A DNA stretch of 47,069 bases, from NCBI GenBank assembly GCA_014804645.1, contig JAAUZI010000030.1, forward strand, positions 97,665-144,733, given 5' to 3'. Every line of letters starts with the position of its first letter. The first letter of the stretch is position 1. The position numbers and the translations under genes were made by a program. Source of the DNA: Lachnospiraceae bacterium. GTDB lineage: Bacteria; Bacillota; Clostridia; Lachnospirales; Lachnospiraceae. Below the pieces are notes generated by a model. The model saw only the letters and a list, made by a program, of their open reading frames with translations, did no database searches and was not told the DNA's origin. Below are positions 33,590 through 42,319 of the stretch, piece by piece.

Positions 33590-33822
33590 AGTAATATAAC
33601 GCCCTTTCTATAATTCATGATCCTGATAGCATCCTCTCTCTTTTCTGTGACCGGAGAAGTTCTTTCTGACGCTGATCCAGTTTGGTATTAAGTCTGGATA
33701 TTTCCCGCTTGACATTATATATTTGCATTTTACTATTTCTTACTATTTTTTACAAGTAATAAGCAGAACTTTTGTTTCGATCAGGGACAGATATTCCCTT
33801 CAATGGCTGTGGAATTGCAAAA

Positions 33823-33851
33823 GGCCCGCAAACATTAACGTCTGCGGGCTT
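33823..33851 (-). terminator. Intrinsic terminator after the small membrane protein gene
   Basis: On the minus strand GCCCGCA and TGCGGGC pair, preceded by AAA and followed by CTTTT, nine bases past the TAG of the 55-codon gene. Its layout matches the hairpins in dispersed elements A, B and C. Confidence 0.75.
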
Positions 33852-33859
33852 TATAATTA

Positions 33860-34027
33860 CTAAATGCCTGGCTCCACCGTTTGAAAAACAAACACCATAA
33901 ATTCCACTGCCACCGGGACACCTTCCAAAATCATATCTGCATCCGGAGCGACCCAAAAATAGACAATGCCCTGAAACACTAAGATTACAGCCATGCTGAC
34001 CGCTATAATCAGTCGTATGTACTTCAT
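33860..34027 (-). CDS. Small membrane protein coupled to the LytTR regulator
   Basis: A 55-residue frame, MKYIRLIIAVSMAVILVFQG followed by IVYFWVAPDADMILEGVPVA and VEFMVFVFQTVEPGI. One N-terminal hydrophobic helix with a Lys/Arg flank and a short acidic exterior tail point to a single-pass or secreted small protein. Its ATG overlaps the regulator's TGA (ATGA), and a terminator follows its stop. These features support a real gene rather than chance. Small proteins beside LytTR regulators can be pheromone precursors or kinase partners, but no AgrB-like gene or cyclisable Cys is present. Function unknown. A different 102-codon frame across the same bases lacks these signals. Confidence 0.65.
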   Translation of the reverse strand: MKYIRLIIAVSMAVILVFQGIVYFWVAPDADMILEGVPVAVEFMVFVFQTVEPGI

Positions 34028-34761
34028 AATATAAATGCCCGCTTGCTATTAAACGCATAATTTAGATACAGATTTTTGATTTCCGAACATTTTCCATGCG
34101 GAATTGGAATTTTTTCCAGGTTATTCAGCGTAATTGCCTTATAGGAGATGCTCTTAATATACTCCATATTGATCAGAAACGAGCGATGGGGCCGCAGAAA
34201 ACAGCCATATTTCTCCAGTTCACTGCTCAGTTCATCCATGCTTCCAGTACTCTCAAATTTTATTCCATCATCCAGATGAAATACCAGATTGTGCCCCATC
34301 ACTTCACAGTAAACCAGCTTTTCCAGATCTATCCGCGTGATACCGCTTTTAGAGCGCAGTATCAGACTGCCCTGTTTCTCCTTTTCACACTCGGAAATGG
34401 CGGCATCCATCAGCTGGCAGAAAACTTCCGCTTTGATAGGCTTTACATAATAGAAAAATGCGCCAACCGTATAGGATTCCACTGCAAATTCAGAGGATGA
34501 TGTCAGAAAAATGATTTTTGTGGTGCGGTCATATTGCCGGATTTCTCTGGCCACATTAATTCCGTTCTGCCCCGGCATGATGACATCCAAAAACAAAATA
34601 TCAAAATGTGCTCCCTTTTCAATTTCCGCCAATAATTCTAAAGGACTGTGAAATACCGCACTTGCAATTTTCTTATCGCGTTCCACACAATACCGATCAA
34701 ACAATGCGTTAATTTCGTCTATCTCCAAAAGATCATCATCGCAAAATGCCGCTTTTATCAT
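34024..34761 (-). CDS. LytTR-family response regulator (AgrA-like)
   Basis: A 245-residue regulator: receiver with CDDD, phosphoacceptor Asp59 in LFLDVIMPG and the Lys of YVKPI, then a LytTR DNA-binding domain (~135-235) with LRPHRSFLINMEYIKSIS. LytTR regulators bind paired ~9-bp repeats. The usual neighbouring kinase gene is missing; the nearest kinase (37018-38931) is beyond a convergent gene. Upstream lies a 300-base region before the surface-protein gene, transcribed divergently, which makes that gene a possible target. It is paralogous to the N-terminal half of the fused regulator at 38950-40407. Confidence 0.92.
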   Translation of the reverse strand: MIKAAFCDDDLLEIDEINALFDRYCVERDKKIASAVFHSPLELLAEIEKGAHFDILFLDVIMPGQNGINVAREIRQYDRTTKIIFLTSSSEFAVESYTVGAFFYYVKPIKAEVFCQLMDAAISECEKEKQGSLILRSKSGITRIDLEKLVYCEVMGHNLVFHLDDGIKFESTGSMDELSSELEKYGCFLRPHRSFLINMEYIKSISYKAITLNNLEKIPIPHGKCSEIKNLYLNYAFNSKRAFIL

Positions 34762-34970
34762 CTTTTCAACTATGTCCTTTCTATATACTCTCCTGTATCC
34801 GTCATACTGCCAACGGTGATCTCATTCAAACTGATGCTTTCTGATAAGAATAATATAATTTAAGAAAAGGCCAAAAAAACATCATTGGCGCAGATTGCAG
34901 CCGAAACTGCGCGAATGGCAATCACCACCGCCAAAAAGTACCGCAAACGATATATTCAAGAAATAGACAA

Positions 34971-34999
34971 TTGCAATAGTATCGAATATGTTGTACAAT
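34971..34999 (+). promoter_or_regulatory. Promoter of the surface-protein gene
   Basis: TTGCAA (34971-34976) and TACAAT (34994-34999) are separated by 17 bases on the plus strand; transcription from about 35006 would give a 58-base leader. Bases 34762-34970 hold no other gene and are AT-rich near the LytTR start. Confidence 0.6.
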
Positions 35000-35063
35000 A
35001 ATTAAAATTTAGTATTTTTTGCGCGAGCACCACAAAACCGATGAAACGGAGTGCAAAACATAT

Positions 35064-37004
35064 ATGAAAATCCAACTGCAACTTGCCACAGCGTTAGCTG
35101 CTCTGTTGATAATCTCAAATGCCCTTCCAGTATGTGCAGGGAGCGATGACCGATTGCCTGAGGTGACAGTTTCGTCGCAGGGAAACACGTTAATACCTGA
35201 CGATTCTCTGTCAGAGGAATGGGAATCCGTGTCATCCGGTGACAAAACAGAAGATTCTGGCATGGCTGTTCCAAGCGAGGCGCCTATGTTCAGCGCCCAC
35301 ATTGAATATTTCCACGGACAAGGATATATTGTAAGAGGAACTTTTACAGAATTTCTGCCAGGTACCAGCCTTGTCAGGCCGCTGTACTCTCTGGACGGGG
35401 AAATCTGGCAGAGCTGCCAGATGACATGGAACCTACAATGGCTGGGCGGCGAGACCGCAGATGACCTGAAACAACTGCAGAATCAACACTGTCTCTACAG
35501 CACCGATGAACCACTGGCCGGTTATCTGGCTGGGCAGCTGGACCGTTTCTACCTGAAACTGCAGATCACTCTGGGAAATGGGATTACATATGAAACCCAG
35601 GCGGCGGTCATTGACCGCGGCGATCCGCAGCCGATTCCGGAAGAACTCCATCCTGTGGCTAGTTTTGTGTCTGATATGCTTATCTGTCAATGGAGACCGT
35701 TTATGCGTTATGGCCAATACCAGATCACAGTAAGCGCCGACGCCACACCGGAGACCATATCCGCCCTTTTGCCGGATACGATTCCCATTGACATTCAGCT
35801 TTATGACGGAATTGATTTTGTCACAAATGCTATCGTGGATTGCCCGGTCACTTGGAACCCCCTGTCTCTGTCCCAGCTCACCGCGGGGGAAAGTATGACC
35901 ATCGCAGATGCCGCGGAAGAGATCATCGTCCCCGCCGGAACCTTGCTGAATACACCCAGCGGCATCTTTCAACTGAATGAACCGCTGAGCGTTGAAGGCG
36001 ACGAGATCCGGCTGGTTTTGAATGTGGTGGCGGAAGATGCAGCTCCCACAGGAGTACTTGCATATGATATGAACGGCCTGCAGATAGCTTTTCATCTGAA
36101 ACCCACCGGTGCTACAGCCATCCGGGCATATACCCTTTCAGAGGGCGAATCGGACTGGGTAGAACTTCCCGATCCCCTGCTGCCGGAAGAGGTCAATGCC
36201 CCATCCTCTGCCGCCGGCAGCGCCTATACATTCATATTGAGAAATACTTCAGAACCCTATCAGACTTATCTGACCGTAGAGAACGAGGGAAACGAACCTA
36301 CGCCTTTCTATGTAGGTTTGAAGATTGAAGGCGGTGTTTATGACGGTAGAGAGCTGATCCTGGCATGGCCGAACACCGATGAACTCCCCACTAAACTGCC
36401 GAATCTGAGCGGTTCCGGGGGAAATGAGTGCAACGCTGGCTCAGATAATAAAAATGACAGTACACTGGAGGGACAGCGGCCGGGCCTGCCGCAAGACCCG
36501 GAGGACGAACAGGAACCGCCGCAAGTGCCTAATGACGAACAGGACAGACAGGATTCGCAGGAACAGGAACCACTGCAAATCCTGAAAGATGAACAGAATA
36601 CACTAAAACCAGGACTGCCACAAATTCTCGAGGAAGAACCTAAAGACAGTCCTCGAGAACAGCTCCGAAACCTTGAGACTGGGACAGACGAACATACGAC
36701 CGAAAAAGAAGATTCCTATACACAGGCTGCTATAGCCGAGGCGTTTCCGGCCCTGATTGCCGGGGTAGAGAACCCAGAGTCAGTTCTTGCTGTCAGTGCA
36801 GAAACCGGCTCCCCCCAAGCGGATAGAAAATCTGCCCTCGGAACAGAACACAGTTTATACAGGTTTCTTCTTCCCGCGGCGGCAATAATTGCCATCGGAC
36901 TCTGCATCGCCAAAGCAGCCGGAAAAGTTATGGTGGGAAACACGTTTGGCAACATTTCCCGGAAAATGATGTGCGCGATAAACAGACTTTTACATCTGAA
37001 ATAG
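35064..37004 (+). CDS. Secreted protein with acidic repeat stalk and C-terminal membrane anchor
   Basis: A 646-residue protein. The start at 35064 gives a clean signal peptide (MKIQLQLATALAALLIISNA, cleavage near VCAGS); the frame is open to a TTG at 35019 but that would spoil it. Residues ~60-440 are beta-rich with Trp and Asn patches and include two similar blocks around AHIEYFHGQGYIVRG and SFVSDMLICQWRPFMRYGQY. Residues ~450-560 form a Pro/Glu/Gln-rich stalk with repeated GLPQ and DEQ units. A hydrophobic helix (RFLLPAAAIIAIGLCIAKAA) near the end and a basic tail anchor it in the membrane; no LPXTG motif is seen. It converges with the kinase gene 13 bases away. I do not recognise the ectodomain; adhesion or ligand capture for the neighbouring kinase are possibilities. 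Confidence 0.85.
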   Translation: MKIQLQLATALAALLIISNALPVCAGSDDRLPEVTVSSQGNTLIPDDSLSEEWESVSSGDKTEDSGMAVPSEAPMFSAHIEYFHGQGYIVRGTFTEFLPGTSLVRPLYSLDGEIWQSCQMTWNLQWLGGETADDLKQLQNQHCLYSTDEPLAGYLAGQLDRFYLKLQITLGNGITYETQAAVIDRGDPQPIPEELHPVASFVSDMLICQWRPFMRYGQYQITVSADATPETISALLPDTIPIDIQLYDGIDFVTNAIVDCPVTWNPLSLSQLTAGESMTIADAAEEIIVPAGTLLNTPSGIFQLNEPLSVEGDEIRLVLNVVAEDAAPTGVLAYDMNGLQIAFHLKPTGATAIRAYTLSEGESDWVELPDPLLPEEVNAPSSAAGSAYTFILRNTSEPYQTYLTVENEGNEPTPFYVGLKIEGGVYDGRELILAWPNTDELPTKLPNLSGSGGNECNAGSDNKNDSTLEGQRPGLPQDPEDEQEPPQVPNDEQDRQDSQEQEPLQILKDEQNTLKPGLPQILEEEPKDSPREQLRNLETGTDEHTTEKEDSYTQAAIAEAFPALIAGVENPESVLAVSAETGSPQADRKSALGTEHSLYRFLLPAAAIIAIGLCIAKAAGKVMVGNTFGNISRKMMCAINRLLHLK

Positions 37005-37017
37005 GGTCTTGTACGGT

Positions 37018-38931
37018 TCAAATATCCTGTGGGAAATCCATGAGAAGTTTCGTGCCTTTACCTACAGTTGACCAAGCGCGGATCGTGCCGCCCAGCTCCG
37101 TCACAATACTTTGAACAATGTACAGTCCCAGTCCCGTGCCGGTTTCTCTGTTATTCGCCCCCACATAAAACCGCTGGAAAATAAGAGGCAATTCCTCTTT
37201 GGGAATTCCACAGCCAGTATCCTCCACCGTCACATAGATCCTGCCGCCTTCCTCCATGGCAGACACAGTAATGCTGCCGCCAGGCGGCGTGGCTTTGAGC
37301 GCGTTATAAATGAGATTTTCAAAGAGTATATAAAGTTTCTCCCGCTGCGCTATCAGAAATATATCCTCCTTGGGAGGTTCTACAATCAGATACACCGACT
37401 GAACCTCACTTTCTCCATGATGAATATCGTAAATCTCTAAAAGCAGTTCCTGAAGGGACACACGAGTCCGCTCTTCCTCAATTTTGTCCAGCGCATTAAT
37501 GGCGGAAAGCCCCTGAAGACGCCGGGTCATTTCCCACTGCTTGGCTTCTGCCTGGTCAAGATAGCCCTGCAGCTCCATATCCACTCCCACGCCACTCTTT
37601 CGGATGGCCTCTATAAAAGATCGGGTGGCAAATACAGGCGCTTTCAGATCATGAGCCATATCAGAAAAGAAGGCCTTGCGCTCTTCCAAAAGCTGGGTAA
37701 CTTCCTCCGTGCGTTTCTTCACCTGCTCTTCCAAATGGTTCGTAAGCCTATCATTTTCCTGCAGGATACGCCTGCTGCGTGACACCATCATGACCGCGAA
37801 CTGCAGCACCAGAAAAAGACCACACCACTCAAACTGCCAGAAAAAACGAATGGGTTCAAAACGATTAGAAAAAAGGAGATTAGCCAGCAATCCCACTCCA
37901 AATATCGTACATCCCGTCAACGTATGGCGGATTTCCAAGCTTTTCGCCATGATTCCCCGCACAGTAAAAAAAGCTGTACCGCAAAAGGTAGAAATATAGT
38001 AAATATCTGTCAGCCTTCCATGGGCCCAAACCGCCCACGGCAGTATCGGAATAAGCATACACAGCACCAACAATACTGCCTGCTGCGATAATAGCACCGC
38101 TTTTACCCAGAACCATACTCTGAAATACCTGTTGCCGGAAACCAGCGCGGTAAGCCGCACCACACAGAAACACAGACCATACAGCGCCAGATTTTGGACC
38201 AGGAACCAGTACCGCGCCACTGGCATAGAGAAAAGAAACACAAAGTAATGAAACATATACAATGCATAACAGACACACAGCAGCCCAAACCATCGGCTGA
38301 GGTTTTCTTCCATCCTCCACAGAAAGAGGGTAACGACCGCCAGCGAAAGCGGAAACAAAAAGGCAAACGCATAGGAGAAACTCTGAACACTGCTCACCTG
38401 CGCAAGTGTCTCTACAGTGCTCAGAGCAGGCGGAAAATACATTCCGCTATAATATCCCACCTCCGATGAAGTCTCCACAGTCAGAACATGATCTCCCGAT
38501 GTCAGCGGAAAGGTGATCCGTCCGCTGCCCAAGCCCTGGCTAAGCAATATTCCATCCAGAGAAACAGCATACTGGAAAGAAAGCTGCGGAAAATCCACTG
38601 AAACAATCTGATCCCTGCCATCATAGCGCAAAGTCAGCTGATATTGCGCCCACCCATGAGGCGAAATCCACAGATTTCCCCGCTGGAGATTGGAGAATTC
38701 ACCAATATAGGTGAACCTGTCCGTTTCACTCCCATCTGTAAGATGCCATCCGTCAATCAGAAAAATGGGATTATCCCTCTCCAGATCCCTCTCATTCAAG
38801 GTTATCATACCAGTTCTTCCATAAGGAGGCGGCGTTTGATACTTATTATCCACATAAAAAAGAAACATTAAAAAGAGTCCCAGCATAACCAAAACAATCA
38901 GCAGCTGCCACAAGACTTTTTTCCGTTTCAT
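37018..38931 (-). CDS. 7TM-type sensor histidine kinase
   Basis: A 637-residue kinase. TM1 (~7-26) is followed by an extracellular beta domain (~30-175), then a bundle of about seven helices (~185-385) as in 7TMR-DISM proteins. A coiled coil leads to HisKA with His427 in FFSDMAHDLKAPV and a HATPase_c domain (NLIYNALKA, DTGCGIP, GTGLGLYIVQSI). It is 18 bases downstream of the fused regulator gene with GAGGAGG before its ATG, so the two form an operon and presumably a phosphorelay. The OmpR-like half of the regulator is the natural partner of this HisKA type. Confidence 0.92.
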   Translation of the reverse strand: MKRKKVLWQLLIVLVMLGLFLMFLFYVDNKYQTPPPYGRTGMITLNERDLERDNPIFLIDGWHLTDGSETDRFTYIGEFSNLQRGNLWISPHGWAQYQLTLRYDGRDQIVSVDFPQLSFQYAVSLDGILLSQGLGSGRITFPLTSGDHVLTVETSSEVGYYSGMYFPPALSTVETLAQVSSVQSFSYAFAFLFPLSLAVVTLFLWRMEENLSRWFGLLCVCYALYMFHYFVFLFSMPVARYWFLVQNLALYGLCFCVVRLTALVSGNRYFRVWFWVKAVLLSQQAVLLVLCMLIPILPWAVWAHGRLTDIYYISTFCGTAFFTVRGIMAKSLEIRHTLTGCTIFGVGLLANLLFSNRFEPIRFFWQFEWCGLFLVLQFAVMMVSRSRRILQENDRLTNHLEEQVKKRTEEVTQLLEERKAFFSDMAHDLKAPVFATRSFIEAIRKSGVGVDMELQGYLDQAEAKQWEMTRRLQGLSAINALDKIEEERTRVSLQELLLEIYDIHHGESEVQSVYLIVEPPKEDIFLIAQREKLYILFENLIYNALKATPPGGSITVSAMEEGGRIYVTVEDTGCGIPKEELPLIFQRFYVGANNRETGTGLGLYIVQSIVTELGGTIRAWSTVGKGTKLLMDFPQDI

Positions 38932-38949
38932 ATGTACCTCCTCATAAAG

Positions 38950-40407
38950 TCAATTACCAGGTGAAACAAAGCGATATCCCTGTCCCCAGACTGTCTCAAT
39001 AAAATAATGCTCTCCCCATGCCTTTTCCAGTTTCCGCCGCAGCCGGGACATATGTGTCTGCACCATCTTCCCGCCATCCCACGGCTGACCGCCCCAGACC
39101 ATACCAAAGATCTCCTCCGGGGTAAAAACATGCTCCAAATGTTCTGAAAGCAGGCACAAAATATCGAACTCAACGGGGGTGAGCAGCAATTCTTTCCCAT
39201 TGATCAGTACCTTGTGTCCCATCAGATCAAGAAGCAGCGGGCCATACCGGAACTGCGTGCGGTCCTTCGCAGCCAGCTTAATACGGGTCTCTACCTTTGC
39301 CCAGAAAAGATCAATGGGTGTATCTTTCGTAATATAGTCTATACCGCCAACAGAAAATCCTTCCACCTGTCTGTTCGGCTCGGTAATGCTGCTCAAGAAA
39401 ATGACAGGTGCATGTGTCAGCTTGCGAAGCCTCTCGCAAATAGAAAAGCCATCCTCTCCAGGGATCATTACATCTAACAATATACAATCATACGTTTCAT
39501 GCGCCGCCAGCTTAAGCGCATCCTCACCATTCCCTGCCAGTTTCACCATGCAGCCATGGCATCGCAAAATATTTGCCCAGAAAGTCTGGGCGCCAGGATC
39601 ATCATCTACTAACAGTATCCGCCACATCCCGTCATTACGCTCCTGTTTTTCAGCAGATAACATGGGCTGCCCATCCGACACGGAAACGGATGTTCCGGTC
39701 CGACTCAAAAAGTCCATATAGGCATTTTGAAACTGATTGTGCCGTTGCCGTGATACCGGAATGCTATGCCCTCTCTTCGTCACGGCGCATTTGGGCCCGA
39801 TAGACTGAACACCGTTTAGATTGACAATATAAGAGCGGTGCGTTTTTATAAACTCCTGTCTGGTTAAAAACTCCCCCTCAAGATCCACCAAAGCAGCAGT
39901 CACTTCACGGACTACTCCGTCTGTCAAATGAATAGAAACCTTCTTATTTATGACTTCCACAAATTCAATTTCCGCAAAAGACAGCCTGACAACCCCCTCA
40001 CGGCTCTTTAGTACAAATCCCTGCTCCTCCTGTATTGACAGTTCTTTTTTTACTTTATCCAACAGAGGAAAGAGCGCATCCATATCTATCGGTTTAAGCA
40101 GATAGTGGTATGCATCCACACTATAACTCTCCACTGCAAACTCTGGGGATAATGAAATAAAGATGAGTTTAACATTCTTGTCCTTCTCTCTTAACTCCCG
40201 CGCTACTTTTATTCCACTTTCACCCGGCATGACCACGTCCAGCACAACAAGATCATATTCTCCGCCCTTCATATCACACAGAAAATCAATACTGTTATGA
40301 AAAAAATGACATTCAACGCTCACCCCACGGCTTAACTGATATTCTGTAATCAGCTCTGAGAGATGATCGATCTCGCACTCATCATCATCACAAACTGCTA
40401 TCCGCAT
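38950..40407 (-). CDS. Fused dual response regulator REC-LytTR-REC-winged helix
   Basis: A 485-residue polypeptide holding two complete regulators in one frame. Residues ~1-115 are a receiver (CDDD, Asp57 in LVVLDVVMPG, LLKPID) and ~130-235 a LytTR domain (IKTHRSYIVNLNGVQSIG). After a linker (~240-260), a second receiver follows (VDDD, Asp312 in CILLDVMIPG, TKDTP), then an OmpR/PhoB winged helix (LLTPVEFDILCLLSEH, VQTHMSRLRRKLE, VWGQGYRF). The start at 40407 has GGGAGG eight bases upstream. Met261 (39627) has AGGAG 12 bases before it and could start a free OmpR-type regulator internally. It is co-transcribed with the 7TM kinase. Two different DNA-binding modules and two phosphoacceptors in one chain are rare. 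Confidence 0.9.
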   Translation of the reverse strand: MRIAVCDDDECEIDHLSELITEYQLSRGVSVECHFFHNSIDFLCDMKGGEYDLVVLDVVMPGESGIKVARELREKDKNVKLIFISLSPEFAVESYSVDAYHYLLKPIDMDALFPLLDKVKKELSIQEEQGFVLKSREGVVRLSFAEIEFVEVINKKVSIHLTDGVVREVTAALVDLEGEFLTRQEFIKTHRSYIVNLNGVQSIGPKCAVTKRGHSIPVSRQRHNQFQNAYMDFLSRTGTSVSVSDGQPMLSAEKQERNDGMWRILLVDDDPGAQTFWANILRCHGCMVKLAGNGEDALKLAAHETYDCILLDVMIPGEDGFSICERLRKLTHAPVIFLSSITEPNRQVEGFSVGGIDYITKDTPIDLFWAKVETRIKLAAKDRTQFRYGPLLLDLMGHKVLINGKELLLTPVEFDILCLLSEHLEHVFTPEEIFGMVWGGQPWDGGKMVQTHMSRLRRKLEKAWGEHYFIETVWGQGYRFVSPGN

Positions 40408-40475
40408 GGTTCCAACCTCCCTACACCGAATTAATGCCTTCACATTATGTGTTTCTATTCCCCTTCTCTATGCAA

Positions 40476-40635
40476 AAAGCCCATAAACACTGATGTCTAC
40501 AGGCTTTCTGAGTTAATCACGAAGTGATTTACTTAGAGTTAATTACGAAGTAATTTACTCGTAAGCTCCCCCGAGTAGAGCTCGAACCCACGCCAACTCA
40601 GGTTAAGCCGAGCGCTCTACCACCGGAGTTTTCTC
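40476..40635 (-). repeat. Dispersed element B: tRNA-like part, two palindromes, terminator
   Basis: In minus-strand order: a tRNA-like 3' half (about 40565-40632; GGTGGTAGAGC, shrunken anticodon arm, GTGGG-TTCGAGC-TCTAC, CTCGGGGGAGC); two copies of the 25-base palindrome (40536-40560 and 40510-40534; arms AATTAC/GTAATT and AATCAC/GTGATT around GAA on the plus strand); and a terminator-like hairpin (40476-40507) ending GGCTTTTTG. Its 3' half matches element C closely. The 5' acceptor strand is missing, so it is not a working tRNA. Confidence 0.6.
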
Positions 40636-40758
40636 CTTTTGCGAGAGTGTTAAGTCGAAAAAATAAGTGTTTATAATTCTGTCATTCTTCTCGATAGTCC
40701 GCCTTTCGGGTCGGAAATATTCACGATACTCCTCGGGTATGTTGATTATATCTGCCAT
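40603..40758 (-). CDS. Small orphan protein running into element B
   Basis: MADIINIPEEYREYFRPERR begins a 51-residue charged frame ending TPVVERSA inside the tRNA-like sequence; the frame is open further to 40785. There is no ribosome-binding site, but a good promoter at 40792-40821 would start transcription near 40785, so an almost leaderless message is possible. It could be a truncated gene whose 3' end was replaced by element B. Function unknown. Confidence 0.4.
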   Translation of the reverse strand: MADIINIPEEYREYFRPERRTIEKNDRIINTYFFDLTLSQKEKTPVVERSA

Positions 40759-40791
40759 ATTTTTGACTACGCTCAAATATATCATGCCTAA

Positions 40792-40821
40792 ATATTAGCA
40801 AATATTCCACCGGTATGTCAA
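40792..40821 (-). promoter_or_regulatory. Promoter reading into the small orphan frame and element B
   Basis: On the minus strand a perfect TTGACA (40816-40821) and TAATAT (40792-40797) are separated by 18 bases. The transcript would cover the short frame, the tRNA-like sequence and both palindromes before the hairpin at 40476-40507, or read on into the fused regulator gene. Confidence 0.6.
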
Positions 40822-40918
40822 CATATTTCTTCACGATTAGCAAGACGCGTCATCTTCCTTATTTCAGGATTTTATGGTATACTTATTCCATCACAACAGC
40901 CACGGAAAGGAAATCATC

Positions 40919-42280
40919 ATGAAAATTCTAGTCATTAACGGAAGTCCCAAAGCCAATTACAGCATTACCCTCCAGACGGTACTCTATCTGGAAAAGCGTT
41001 TCCCCAGACAGGAATTTACCTATCTGAATGTGGGAGCACAGATCAAACTTCTGGAAAAAGACTTTTCATCGGCCCGCACCGCTCTGGAAACGGCCGATCT
41101 GCTTCTTTTTTCCTACCCCGTCTATACTTTTATTGCTCCCAGCCAGCTTCACCGCTTTATTGAGCTGGTAAAGGCATCCGGCATCGATCTGTCTGGGAAA
41201 TACGCCACACAGATCACCACCTCCAAGCATTTCTACGATGTGACGGCGCACCGTTACATTCAGGATAACTGTCAGGATCTGGGGCTTAGATTCATCCGCG
41301 GACTCTCCGCAGATATGGACGATTTACTGAGCAAAAAAGGACAGATGGAAGCCAGAAAATTCTTCTCCTATGTACTTTGGAGCGTAAAACAGAAAAGCTT
41401 TGAACCATTTCCAGCTCCCAGCACGCCTGCGCCTCGCATAGCCGTAACAGTTCCTCAAAACGCCGCCTCCGATCGCAAAGCCCCTTCCTCTGCCGCAAAG
41501 AAAGTGGCCATCGTCACCGACTGCCGCGTGGAAGATGCACAGTTAAAAAGTATGATCGAACGTTTCCAGGCAGTGTTTCCCGGTGAAAGCCGCGTCATCA
41601 ATATCCGCGAATATCCCATGCGCGGCGGCTGTCTGGGGTGTTTTAACTGTGCGTCTGACGGAAAATGCATCTATACGGATGGCTTTGACCGTTTCCTGCG
41701 GGAAGAAATCCAGACATCCGATGCCATAGTATACGCCTTTACCATCAGCGATCATTCCATGGGTTCCGTGTTCAAATGCTATGATGACAGGCAATTCTGC
41801 AACGGGCATCGCACCGTCACCATGGGCTCCCCCATCGGCTATCTGATCAGCGGTTCCTACAGCGCCGAACCTAATCTGCAAATGATCCTGGAAGGACGCA
41901 GCCAAGTGGGTGGCAACTTCCTGGCGGGCGTTGCCACCGATGAGACGGATCCGGATCATGAGATTGATCGCCTGGCCTTGACACTTAACTATGCTCTTTC
42001 CCATCGCCATACTCAGCCCCAGAATTTTTACGGTGTGGGCGGAATGAAAATTTTTAGAGACCTGATCTATCTGATGCAGGGCATGATGAAAGCCGATCAT
42101 CAGTTTTACAAGGCTCATGGCCAGTATGATTTCCCCCAGAAACACAGGGGCACCATGTTGAAAATGTATCTGGTAGGCGCACTGCTCTCTTCTCCAAAAC
42201 TGAAAGAAAAAGCCGGAGGCCATATCAATGAGGGAATGATTGCTCCTTACAAAAAAGTCGTAGAGGGAGCAAAGCGCTAG
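40919..42280 (+). CDS. Tandem flavodoxin-fold NAD(P)H-dependent FMN reductase-like protein
   Basis: A 453-residue protein with two related flavodoxin-fold domains. The first starts MKILVINGSPKANYSITLQT and has LLLFSYPVYTF; the second starts near residue 197 (KVAIVTDCRVED) and has the iron-sulfur flavoprotein-like GGCLGCFNCASDGKCIYTD plus the FMN-loop region AFTISDHSMG. The Cys cluster of the second domain resembles that of NADPH-dependent FMN reductases that use it for redox or metal contacts. AAAGGAA precedes the ATG; TATACT at 40878-40883 is a likely -10 box. It converges with element C. The duplication in one chain is less common than single-domain relatives; substrate unknown. Confidence 0.85.
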   Translation: MKILVINGSPKANYSITLQTVLYLEKRFPRQEFTYLNVGAQIKLLEKDFSSARTALETADLLLFSYPVYTFIAPSQLHRFIELVKASGIDLSGKYATQITTSKHFYDVTAHRYIQDNCQDLGLRFIRGLSADMDDLLSKKGQMEARKFFSYVLWSVKQKSFEPFPAPSTPAPRIAVTVPQNAASDRKAPSSAAKKVAIVTDCRVEDAQLKSMIERFQAVFPGESRVINIREYPMRGGCLGCFNCASDGKCIYTDGFDRFLREEIQTSDAIVYAFTISDHSMGSVFKCYDDRQFCNGHRTVTMGSPIGYLISGSYSAEPNLQMILEGRSQVGGNFLAGVATDETDPDHEIDRLALTLNYALSHRHTQPQNFYGVGGMKIFRDLIYLMQGMMKADHQFYKAHGQYDFPQKHRGTMLKMYLVGALLSSPKLKEKAGGHINEGMIAPYKKVVEGAKR

Positions 42281-42319
42281 CATTAAAAGTAAATCAGCAG
42301 ACAACGCACCAGAATACAA

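Noticed and set aside
33690..33740. Sigma-28-type promoter for the chemoreceptor
   Set aside because: A TATAAT box is present but no TAAA-N15-GCCGATAA-like match; evidence is insufficient to name a sigma factor.
33750..34058. 102-codon minus-strand frame over the small membrane protein
   Set aside because: It overlaps the LytTR gene end and runs through the terminator, has no ribosome site and no family resemblance. The 55-codon frame in another phase has coupling and a terminator.
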